From Kangiellaceae bacterium (GTDB lineage Bacteria; Pseudomonadota; Gammaproteobacteria; Enterobacterales; Kangiellaceae), in assembly GCA_030148365.1 (NCBI GenBank), contig JASBTO010000264.1, positions 1 through 14,929 of the forward strand: a DNA stretch of 14,929 nt. The letters run 5' to 3'. Shown in pieces: positions 7,473 through 14,170 of the stretch. The position numbers were made by a program, and so were the translations under genes. How positions within the stretch are numbered: the first letter of the stretch is position 1; each line of letters starts with the position of its first letter. The notes under the pieces are model-generated. The model was not told the DNA's origin. It did not search any database and worked only from the letters and a program-made list of their open reading frames with translations.

Positions 7473-8336
7473 ATGCAGCAGCCCGACAAACTTCATCGCT
7501 TCACTTTTGCCGATCTGCCGCTGCGCGGCGAACTGGTCACTCTCACCCAGAGCTTTCGTGAAATTCGCGACCGCCATCAGTATCCGCCGGCAATCTCGGC
7601 GCTGCTCGGAGAGGCCCTGGCCGCCGTCGCCTTAATGACCGCGACGGTGAAATTCGAGGGCCGGCTGACCCTGCAACTGCAAAGCGCCTCAACCCTCAAG
7701 CTGTTGCTTGTCGAGTGCAACCACCTTGGCCACGTGCGCGGTCTCGCGCAGCTGCGCGACGGCGCCGAACCCGGTGGCGCCGATTTCCGGGAGCTGGTCG
7801 CCGGTGGCCAGATGGCAATCACCATTGAGCCGGACCAGGGCAAGCGCTATCAGGGCGTGGTGCCCCTGTCAGGCGATAATCTGGCGGCCTGTCTGGAAGA
7901 TTACTTCCTGCGCTCGGAGCAACTTGCCACCCGTATCCGGCTGCTGGTCAATAACGAGGCCGCTTTTGGCCTGCTGCTCCAGAACCTGCCGGAGCACCAG
8001 GGCACCGACGCCCTCGCCCATGCCGGGCACCTCGCGGAGACCCTGTCCCTGGAGGAAGCCCTGAGTCTCGAGCATGAAGACTTGTTGTACCGTCTCTACC
8101 ATCAGGACAAGGTCACCCTGTTCAAGCCCCAGCCCGTCCGCTTCAATTGCAGTTGCTCCAGAGAGCGCACGCTTCGCGCTCTGGACTCGGTGGACCCGGA
8201 GGAGTTGCAAAAGATATTGGCTGAGGATGGGGCTGTGGAAATGACTTGCGACTTCTGCAGTACCGTGTACCGGTTTTTGCCCGCCGATTTGTCCGCGGGG
8301 ACAGACGGGCAGGGCTCAGAGCCGACCCTGCACTGA
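7473..8336 (+). CDS. hslO: Redox-regulated chaperone Hsp33
   Basis: Hsp33 is a cytoplasmic holdase activated by oxidative unfolding: four cysteines hold zinc when reduced and form disulfides on oxidation. Those four are present as CxC (C226, C228 in FNCSCSRERT) and CxxC (C259, C262 in MTCDFCSTVYRF), almost the same spacing as in the 292-residue E. coli protein. The N-terminal domain has characteristic patterns (RGELVTLTQSFREI, LTLQLQS, YQGVVPLSGD). The 287-residue length is normal. ATG at 7473 has AAGGA 7 nt upstream. It lies 140 nt after hslR. A REP falls in this spacer, and further along there is a perfect GCAAATTTGC palindrome (7409-7418) plus a weak TTGCAA/CATTAC promoter-like pair, so hslO could also have its own transcript. 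It converges on envZ. Confidence 0.97.
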   Translation: MQQPDKLHRFTFADLPLRGELVTLTQSFREIRDRHQYPPAISALLGEALAAVALMTATVKFEGRLTLQLQSASTLKLLLVECNHLGHVRGLAQLRDGAEPGGADFRELVAGGQMAITIEPDQGKRYQGVVPLSGDNLAACLEDYFLRSEQLATRIRLLVNNEAAFGLLLQNLPEHQGTDALAHAGHLAETLSLEEALSLEHEDLLYRLYHQDKVTLFKPQPVRFNCSCSRERTLRALDSVDPEELQKILAEDGAVEMTCDFCSTVYRFLPADLSAGTDGQGSEPTLH

Positions 8337-8340
8337 GCGC

Positions 8341-9621
8341 CTAGATCGGCAAGGTTAGCCGGGCTTCGAGACCGCCGCCGGGACGGTTGATCAGGCTGAC
8401 CTCGCCATTGTGCATTTCGGCGATGCGCCGCACGATGGCTAGGCCGAGACCGCTACCCCGGCCGGAGCGGGCGCGCTCACCGCGGGAGAAGGGCTGGAAG
8501 ACCCGCTCGAGTTCCGAGTCCGTGATCCCCGGTCCCCGATCCAACACCGACACAACCACCGCTTCGCTGCTGCTCCGACTCTGCAAGGTCAGGGGTTTGC
8601 CCCCGTAGCGAAACCCGTTTTCCACCAGGTTGGCCAGCAGCCGCTTCATGGCCAGCGGCCGGAATTCAACCGGCGGCAGCGTGTCCAGATCCAGTTCGAT
8701 GTCCGAGGCATCCTGACGGGCGGTTTCCGCCACTTCCCGGATCAGCAGATTCAGATCACCGGGTCGGCCCCGCTCATCCCGCCCTTCCCGGACAAAGGAA
8801 ATGAACTGGGCGATGATGGCATCCATGTCTTCCGTGTCCCGCACCAACCCTTCTCTGAGTTCCGGATCCTCGTCACTCATGAATTCCGTCGCCAACCGGA
8901 TCCGGGTCAGGGGCGTGCGCAAATCATGGGAGATACCGGCCAGTAGCAAGGTGCGATCTTCTTCCAGCTGGTGGACATCCCGGGCCATCTGGTTAAAGGC
9001 CCGGGTCACGGCCACCATTTCCCGCGCGCCCGCTTCCTTGATGGCGCCCGGCACATCGCCGCGGCCAATTTCCCGGGCGGCAAATTCCAGTCGCTTGAGG
9101 GGTCGGCTGATCTGTCGGGTAAAGGCCCAGCCACCGAGCAGACTCAGCAGGGTGATGGCGGTCAGATAAATGACCAGCGGCGGCGGATAGGCACTCTCGA
9201 ATTCCGGCATGGCAAAGCGCAGCCAAAGATTGCCCTGATCGGGCGCCTTGACCCAGAAATAGAAGCCGTCACTCTCCTCGACCCGGACCTCGGTGCGCTG
9301 GCCCAGCACTTCCGACAGCGGCCGCGCCAGGGATTCATAGGGCTTGGCGCTGCGCAGCGCCCGGGGTTCGCCGTTACGGGTGGAAACAAATTCGAGATTG
9401 CGATCCGCCAGTAATTGCTCGCGAATGGCGGCGGGCGTGTCTTCCGAGCGGGCCACCATAACTGTGCGCACCTCCCCGCCCAGCACATGCATGAGTTGCT
9501 GGATATGCGGCCGGATAACGTACAGGGAGATGGTGATATAGGAGACGATCTGGTTGAGCACCAGCATCGCGGCAATCAGCAGCGCGATGCGACCAAAGGC
9601 GCTTTTCGGCAGGATACGCAT
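8341..9621 (-). CDS. envZ: Osmosensor-type histidine kinase EnvZ
   Basis: This inner-membrane sensor kinase phosphorylates and dephosphorylates OmpR. The 426 residues contain: TM1 (about 11-33), a periplasmic sensor region, TM2 (about 149-167), HAMP (about 168-220), the dimerisation and phosphotransfer helix with SHDLRTPLTRIRLATEF (phospho-acceptor His232), and an ATPase domain with N-box NLVEN (331-335), G1 DRGPGI (361-366), F-box region VFQPFSRGERARS and G2 GSGLGL (389-394). The His-box and F-box regions read almost as in E. coli EnvZ. The periplasmic part is less recognisable, so the stimulus may differ. The ATG at 9621 follows the ompR stop by 37 nt with no clear ribosome-binding site and a hairpin just upstream. 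It ends 4 nt from the hslO stop on the other strand. Confidence 0.93.
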   Translation of the reverse strand: MRILPKSAFGRIALLIAAMLVLNQIVSYITISLYVIRPHIQQLMHVLGGEVRTVMVARSEDTPAAIREQLLADRNLEFVSTRNGEPRALRSAKPYESLARPLSEVLGQRTEVRVEESDGFYFWVKAPDQGNLWLRFAMPEFESAYPPPLVIYLTAITLLSLLGGWAFTRQISRPLKRLEFAAREIGRGDVPGAIKEAGAREMVAVTRAFNQMARDVHQLEEDRTLLLAGISHDLRTPLTRIRLATEFMSDEDPELREGLVRDTEDMDAIIAQFISFVREGRDERGRPGDLNLLIREVAETARQDASDIELDLDTLPPVEFRPLAMKRLLANLVENGFRYGGKPLTLQSRSSSEAVVVSVLDRGPGITDSELERVFQPFSRGERARSGRGSGLGLAIVRRIAEMHNGEVSLINRPGGGLEARLTLPI

Positions 9622-9629
9622 CGTCGGCT

Positions 9630-9646
9630 ACCGGCAGGGAGCCGGC
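9630..9646 (-). other. Hairpin upstream of the envZ start
   Basis: On the minus-strand RNA, CCGGC and GCCGG pair around the loop TCCCT (5 bp, plus a G-U closing pair). The stem ends 8 nt before the envZ ATG, where a ribosome-binding site would be expected, and no purine-rich site is visible there. It may keep EnvZ synthesis low relative to OmpR; this is inference. Confidence 0.4.
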
Positions 9647-9658
9647 GCGGGCCTGGCC

Positions 9659-10381
9659 TTACTGCTCACTGCCGTCCGGCACGAATACATAGCCGATCCC
9701 CCAGACCGTCTGAATGTAACGGGGATTGGCAGGGTCCGGCTCGATCAGCCGGCGCAGGCGCGACACCTGCACGTCGATGGAGCGTTCCAGGGCGCTGTAA
9801 TCCCGGCCTCGGGCCAGATTCATCAACTTGTCGCGGGACAGGGGGCGGCGCTCGTGCTGGACCAGCGCTTTCAGGACCGCAAATTCACCGCTGGTCAGGG
9901 TAATGGATTCGTCGTTTCTGGACATCTCCCGGGTGCCGAGGTTGAGCTTGAACTCGCCGAATTCGACGATCCGATCTTCCTTGCTCGGCGCCCCGGGAAT
10001 GTTCTTTGATTGCCGGCGCAAGACCGCCTTGATGCGGGCCAGGAGTTCCCGCGGGTTGAACGGCTTGGCGAGGTAGTCATCGGCGCCCAGCTCAAGACCT
10101 ACGATCCGGTCCACTTCGTCGCCCTTGGCCGTCAGCATGATGATCGGGATATTGGTTTTCGCCGCCCGCAACCGCTTGCAGATGGACAGGCCGTCTTCAC
10201 CCGGGAGCATCAGATCCAGCACCATCAGGTGGTAGTTCTCCCGCTCCAGAAAGCGGTCCATCTGCTCGGCGTCGGCGGCGGTCCGGACCTGGAAATCCTG
10301 CTCTTTGAGATAACGCTCCAGCAAATGCCGCAGGCGGAGGTCGTCATCAACGACCAGGATCTTGGGGGTTTCTTCACTCAT
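9659..10381 (-). CDS. ompR: OmpR-family response regulator OmpR
   Basis: OmpR is the DNA-binding partner of EnvZ and in enterobacteria controls porin and many other genes in response to osmolarity and acidity. The 240-residue protein has a receiver domain with acidic residues D12-D14, phospho-acceptor Asp56 in VLDLMLPGEDGLSICKRLR, the conserved Thr in MLTAKG and Lys in LAKPFNPRELLARI. A linker follows, then a winged-helix domain with LNLGTREM, LTSGEFAVLKAL, PLSRDKLMNLARGR, RSIDVQVSRLRRLIE and YIQTVWGIGYVFVPDG. The wing and recognition-helix segments are nearly the E. coli ones, which separates it from other OmpR-type regulators. ATG at 10381 has CAGG about 8 nt upstream. It heads the ompR-envZ operon and is divergent from tex. 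No convincing sigma-70 promoter was found for it. Confidence 0.97.
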   Translation of the reverse strand: MSEETPKILVVDDDLRLRHLLERYLKEQDFQVRTAADAEQMDRFLERENYHLMVLDLMLPGEDGLSICKRLRAAKTNIPIIMLTAKGDEVDRIVGLELGADDYLAKPFNPRELLARIKAVLRRQSKNIPGAPSKEDRIVEFGEFKLNLGTREMSRNDESITLTSGEFAVLKALVQHERRPLSRDKLMNLARGRDYSALERSIDVQVSRLRRLIEPDPANPRYIQTVWGIGYVFVPDGSEQ

Positions 10382-10487
10382 GGTTGGCCTGAAATACTCT
10401 GCAAATCAGAATCTTGGCGGAAATCGTGGATAAAGCTTACAAAGCCCGCCCGGCAAAGTCCATGCACTTTTGCTCCCGGTGCCGGTC

Positions 10488-10516
10488 TTGCCGTTGACGC
10501 CCGGGCGCTATACTAT
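10488..10516 (+). promoter_or_regulatory. Candidate sigma-70 promoter for tex
   Basis: TTGCCG (10488-10493) can pair with TATACT (10509-10514, 15-bp spacer, 5 of 6 to the -10 consensus) or with the overlapping TACTAT (10511-10516, 17-bp spacer, 4 of 6). Transcription would begin near 10522, about 50 nt before the tex ATG. The remaining 10382-10487 part of this divergent spacer shows nothing clear for ompR. Confidence 0.45.
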
Positions 10517-10570
10517 GCCGCGGATCCCAATCGGGGAACCCATTCTCCAGCCGTAGTCCAGGAATCCGAC

Positions 10571-12880
10571 ATGTCGAAATCCATCGCCGCCACCCTCGCC
10601 ACCGAACTCCAGGTCAGACAGGAACAGGTCGACGCGACCATCCGCCTGCTTGACGAAGGATCGACCGTGCCCTTTATCTCCCGCTACCGGAAAGAGGTCA
10701 CCGGCTCCCTGGACGATACCCAGTTGCGGCAACTGGAACAGCGTCTCGGCTACCTGCGGGAACTGGAAGACAGACGCGGTGCCATCCTCAAGAGCATCGC
10801 CGATCAGGACAAGCTGAGTCCGGAACTGCGCGCCTCCATCGAGGCGGCGGACACCAAGACCGATCTGGAAGATCTGTACCTGCCCTACAAACCGAAGCGC
10901 CGCACCAAGGCCCAGATTGCCCGCGAAGCCGGCCTCGAACCCCTCGCCGACGCCCTGCTCGGCCACCCGGAGCTGGATCCGGAAACCGCCGCCGGCGACT
11001 ACCTCAACCCCGACCTGCAGTTTGCCGACACCAAGGCCGTTCTTGATGGCGCCCGCCAGATCCTGATGGAGCGCTTTGCCGAAGACGCCGATCTGCTCGG
11101 CCAGTTGCGCAAGCGGCTCTGGGAGCAAGCCGTGATCCGCTCTGCCGTCGTCGCGGGCAAGGAAACGGAAGGTGCGAAATTCTCCGACTACTTTGATTTC
11201 TCGGAAAAATTCAGCAAAATCCCCTCGCACCGGGTGCTCGCCATCTTGCGTGGCCGCAACGAAGGCGTGCTGTCCCTGCAACTGGTCTCCGATGCCAAAT
11301 TGCTCGACGATCCCAAAGCCGTCGATCCCTGCCTCGGCATGATCGCGCGCGCCGCCGGCATCGAGCATCAGGGTCGCAACGCCGATGACTGGCTGGCGAC
11401 CGTCGTGCAATGGACCTGGCGGGTAAAACTGCACCTGTACATGGAAACCGAACTCATCACCCGCATCCGCGAACAGGCCGAAACCGACGCCATCGCCATC
11501 TTCGCCGAGAACCTCGGCAACCTGCTGATGGCGGCGCCCGCGGGCAAACATGTGACCATGGGCCTCGATCCCGGCCTGCGCACCGGCACCAAGGTGGTGA
11601 TCGTCGATGACACCGGCAAGTTGCTGGCCCATACCACGATCTTCCCCCATCAGCCCCAGAACCAGTGGGATCAGTCGCTGCGCAAGCTCAAGACCATGTG
11701 CACCATGCACAAGGTGTCCCTGATCAGCGTCGGCAACGGCACTGCCTCGAGAGAGACGGACAAGCTGGCCGGCGAAGTGATCAAGGCCTGTCCCGAACTG
11801 AAAATGCAGAAAATCATGGTCAGCGAAGCGGGCGCCTCGGTGTATTCGGCCTCGGCGCTGGCGGCGGAAGAATTTCCCGATCTGGACGTGACCTTCCGGG
11901 GCGCGGTCAGTATTGCCCGGCGCCTGCAGGATCCGATGGCGGAGCTGGTCAAGATAGAGCCCAAATCCATTGGCGTCGGCCAGTACCAGCATGACGTCAG
12001 CCAGAGCCAACTCGCGAAAAGCCTGGAGTCCACCATCGAGGACTGCGTGAACGCTGTCGGGGTGGATCTGAACCTGGCCTCCGCGCCGCTACTGGCCCGG
12101 GTTTCCGGGCTCAACAAGACCCTGGCCCGGAATATCGTCGCGGCCCGGGATGCCCAGGGTCGTTTCAAGAACCGGCAACAACTGCTGGACGTCAGCCGCC
12201 TCGGCCCGAAAGCCTTTGAACAGGCCGCCGGCTTTCTGCGTATCACCGATGGCGACACGCCGCTGGACGCCTCCGCAGTGCACCCCGAAGCCTATCCGGT
12301 GGTGGAAAAAATTCTTGCGTCCCGCCAGCTCGACTCCATCGAGGCACTGATGGGCAAGGCCGAGGTCCTGCGCAAACTGACCCCGGCGGATTTTGCCGAT
12401 GACCAGTTCGGCGTACCAACGGTGACCGATATTCTCGCGGAACTGGAAAAACCGGGTCGGGATCCCCGCCCCGAGTTCAAGACCGCCACCTTTACCGACG
12501 GCGTCGAGACCCTGAAGGATCTGAAGCCCGGCATGCGCCTCGAAGGCGTGGTCACCAACGTCACCGCCTTTGGCGCCTTCGTCGATATCGGCGTGCACCA
12601 GGACGGCCTGGTGCATGTGTCCGCGCTCGCGGATCGCTTCATCAAGGATCCCTCCGAAGTGGTCAAGACCGGCGACATCATCATGGTTTATGTGCTGGAC
12701 GTGGATCTGCCGCGCAAGCGGATTGCGCTGTCGGTCAAGGCGCCGAAGCAGGGCGACGCCAGGGCCCCCGATCAGCCGCGCGCCGAACCGGGCCGCAAGT
12801 CCAAACCCCGCAAACCAGCCAAACCGGCGCCTCAGGGCGCATTTGGCGACGCCCTGGCGGCAGCATTGAAGAAATCATAG
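10571..12880 (+). CDS. tex: Transcription accessory protein Tex (YhgF family)
   Basis: Tex is a conserved cytoplasmic nucleic-acid-binding protein, the bacterial relative of Spt6, linked to transcription and RNA handling. From ATG at 10571 it has 769 residues, normal for the family. Visible in order: an N-terminal helical Tex region (VPFISRYRKEVTGSLDDTQL; DLYLPYKPKRRTKAQIAREAGLEPLAD), a YqgF/RNase H-like domain from about 327 (MGLDPGLRTGTKVVIVDDTGK), helix-hairpin-helix motifs (about 507-560, LARVSGLNKTLARNIVAARD) and a C-terminal S1 domain (about 650-722, GVVTNVTAFGAFVDIGVHQDGLVH). A basic, Pro-rich tail ends the protein. The frame stays open far upstream to about 10010, but that part is antisense to ompR. 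The chosen ATG has AGGAA 6 nt before it and begins exactly where family homology starts. greB, which lies next to yhgF in E. coli, is absent. Confidence 0.97.
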   Translation: MSKSIAATLATELQVRQEQVDATIRLLDEGSTVPFISRYRKEVTGSLDDTQLRQLEQRLGYLRELEDRRGAILKSIADQDKLSPELRASIEAADTKTDLEDLYLPYKPKRRTKAQIAREAGLEPLADALLGHPELDPETAAGDYLNPDLQFADTKAVLDGARQILMERFAEDADLLGQLRKRLWEQAVIRSAVVAGKETEGAKFSDYFDFSEKFSKIPSHRVLAILRGRNEGVLSLQLVSDAKLLDDPKAVDPCLGMIARAAGIEHQGRNADDWLATVVQWTWRVKLHLYMETELITRIREQAETDAIAIFAENLGNLLMAAPAGKHVTMGLDPGLRTGTKVVIVDDTGKLLAHTTIFPHQPQNQWDQSLRKLKTMCTMHKVSLISVGNGTASRETDKLAGEVIKACPELKMQKIMVSEAGASVYSASALAAEEFPDLDVTFRGAVSIARRLQDPMAELVKIEPKSIGVGQYQHDVSQSQLAKSLESTIEDCVNAVGVDLNLASAPLLARVSGLNKTLARNIVAARDAQGRFKNRQQLLDVSRLGPKAFEQAAGFLRITDGDTPLDASAVHPEAYPVVEKILASRQLDSIEALMGKAEVLRKLTPADFADDQFGVPTVTDILAELEKPGRDPRPEFKTATFTDGVETLKDLKPGMRLEGVVTNVTAFGAFVDIGVHQDGLVHVSALADRFIKDPSEVVKTGDIIMVYVLDVDLPRKRIALSVKAPKQGDARAPDQPRAEPGRKSKPRKPAKPAPQGAFGDALAAALKKS

Positions 12881-12902
12881 AAGGCGGTCGACGCAGTTTC
12901 TT

Positions 12903-12949
12903 GCCGGCCGGAAGACGGTGCTTCCCTCACAGGGATCAGGCCGGCTCTT
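12903..12949 (+). terminator. Branched stem structure, weak terminator candidate after tex
   Basis: GCCGGCC (12903-12909) pairs with GGCCGGC (12939-12945). Between them lie two smaller stems, GGAAG/CTTCC with a six-base loop and CCCT/AGGG with a three-base loop. A short TCTTT follows on the plus strand only. It begins 22 nt after the tex stop and overlaps the 3' end of the converging hotdog gene. The T-tract is short, so it may act as an RNA 3'-end stabiliser instead of a classical terminator. Confidence 0.35.
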
Positions 12950-13649
12950 TGACCTCGAACCAGATCGCTTTCGCCATCGCATGGCAGCGGCCGGTTTCGT
13001 CAAACAGAGCGGTGGCCGTGTGGTGCTTGCGTCCGTCCTGCTCCCGCTCCCAGCCAATGACCGTATAACGGCCGGAGACGGGCACCGGCTCCACGATCTG
13101 GGCCTGCATTTCGCCGAGCAGTATCGCGCCCTGCGCAGGCTCGGGGAAACTGAAGCCACCGGGGCAATCTAGGGCGGCCCAGACAAACTCGGGCGCCACC
13201 ATGCCGTCTTCCCCGGCCAGCGACGACTCGGGGATCCAGGGCGCGGCCACGAGTTCGCGGCCGGCCACCGGTCCGGCAAAAATACACAGGCCGTCGCCGG
13301 GCTGTCGCTTCGGACCACAGACAAAACAGGACGGGTACCAGTGGGACTCGAACCCCCGGTACTGCTCCGATGCAGCCAGCACCTCGCCGAATTCCGGCGG
13401 TGTCGGCGGTTCGATATCGAGATCGATCGGCCAGGCTTCCGCGACTTTCTCCTCGCCCTGCATAAGCCGGGCTCGCCCGTCTTCAAGGCCGACGGTCAGG
13501 GCCGTATCAAGAGGCGGCGGGATCCTCAGGCGCACGGCCACCGCCGGCGCATCCACATGTTGGGCCAACCGACCGCAGACATAGCCGCCATTGCCGGAGT
13601 CGGGCGGGCCGTGAAAGCGCTGCGCGATAGTGAGGATTTCCGTAGGCAT
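12936..13649 (-). CDS. Conserved hypothetical protein, probable hotdog-fold (thioesterase-like)
   Basis: I do not recognise a named gene. The 237-residue protein has no signal peptide or membrane helix and looks cytoplasmic. Its N-terminus (RFHGPPDSGNGGYVCGRLA) and later VWAALDCPGG followed by beta-rich segments (LLGEMQAQIVEPVPVSGRYTVIGWE, HHTATALFDETGRCHAMAKAIWFEV) resemble double-hotdog acyl-CoA thioesterase or dehydratase-like proteins. A distinctive central SCFVCGPKRQPGDGL (about 107-121) contains a CxxC pair of unknown role. Hotdog enzymes act on acyl thioesters, but catalytic residues are not obvious here, so the activity is inferred. ATG at 13649 has a strong AGGAG 7 nt upstream. It lies 63 nt after the GFA gene on the same strand, probably the last gene of a three-gene unit, and converges on tex. 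Confidence 0.8.
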   Translation of the reverse strand: MPTEILTIAQRFHGPPDSGNGGYVCGRLAQHVDAPAVAVRLRIPPPLDTALTVGLEDGRARLMQGEEKVAEAWPIDLDIEPPTPPEFGEVLAASEQYRGFESHWYPSCFVCGPKRQPGDGLCIFAGPVAGRELVAAPWIPESSLAGEDGMVAPEFVWAALDCPGGFSFPEPAQGAILLGEMQAQIVEPVPVSGRYTVIGWEREQDGRKHHTATALFDETGRCHAMAKAIWFEVKEPA

Positions 13650-13712
13650 AGGTTCTCTCCTGATTGACCGGTGCCGGGCGATGTTGCCAGGGTGCCACTG
13701 CCGGTCTCCGCG

Positions 13713-14141
13713 TCAGCTTTCCAACTCTTCGATGTCCAATGGACACCATACCTGATCCCAGCGGGCCTTTTTGTCGTCGGGGCCGAGGCGTTTCGGCGAG
13801 ACCGTCTGCGCGGGCGAAAGTTGCTCACGCTCGTCCAGCAAGGCGGCATTGACCGCACCCTTCCAGCCGGATTCGAACTGGTGGGCGACGCAGATGACCT
13901 GCTCACAATCGCGGCACACCATAAAGCGCGCCTGACGGGATCCCTGGCTCAGGGCGGCCAGTGGCCGGTCAGCCCGGATCCGCAGACGTCCTTGCGGATC
14001 CGACAACCAGGCAATGTTGCGCGCCCGGCAAAAATCACAGTCACAGGCGCGGGCGGAATAACCGCTCAGTGAGCCGGAAAGGCTCAACTCGACCCGGACG
14101 TCCCCGCACTGGCAGGCGCCCTTATACTGAGCGCTCATCAT
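13713..14141 (-). CDS. GFA/CENP-V family zinc-binding protein
   Basis: This family is named for Paracoccus Gfa, reported to speed formation of S-hydroxymethylglutathione from formaldehyde and glutathione; most members have no proven role. The 142 residues hold the seven expected zinc cysteines: C10 and C12 (ACQCGDV), C33, C35 and C38 (CDCDFCRARN), C76 and C79 (VCRDCE). The first and last pairs would form the structural site and the middle triplet the second site. C84 is extra. Two adjacent ATG codons (14141 and 14138) can start it; AGGA lies 3 nt before the first and 6 nt before the second, so the second may be used. It is 29 nt downstream of the alpha/beta hydrolase gene and 63 nt before the hotdog gene. 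Cytoplasmic, no signal peptide. Confidence 0.88.
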   Translation of the reverse strand: MMSAQYKGACQCGDVRVELSLSGSLSGYSARACDCDFCRARNIAWLSDPQGRLRIRADRPLAALSQGSRQARFMVCRDCEQVICVAHQFESGWKGAVNAALLDEREQLSPAQTVSPKRLGPDDKKARWDQVWCPLDIEELES

Positions 14142-14170
14142 CAGTCCTGGGACCGGGCAAAACCGAGGCT

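Noticed and set aside
8281..8345. GGCTC-A-GAGCC palindrome near the end of hslO as a terminator
   Set aside because: It lies inside the coding sequence, has a one-base loop that cannot fold as drawn, and no T-tract follows.
10010..10570. N-terminal extension of the tex frame
   Set aside because: It runs antisense through ompR and the promoter region; family homology and a proper ribosome-binding site begin at 10571.
10508..12010. Open frame of 500 codons on the minus strand inside tex
   Set aside because: Shadow of tex in GC-rich codon usage; no recognisable domain, while tex is fully intact on the other strand.
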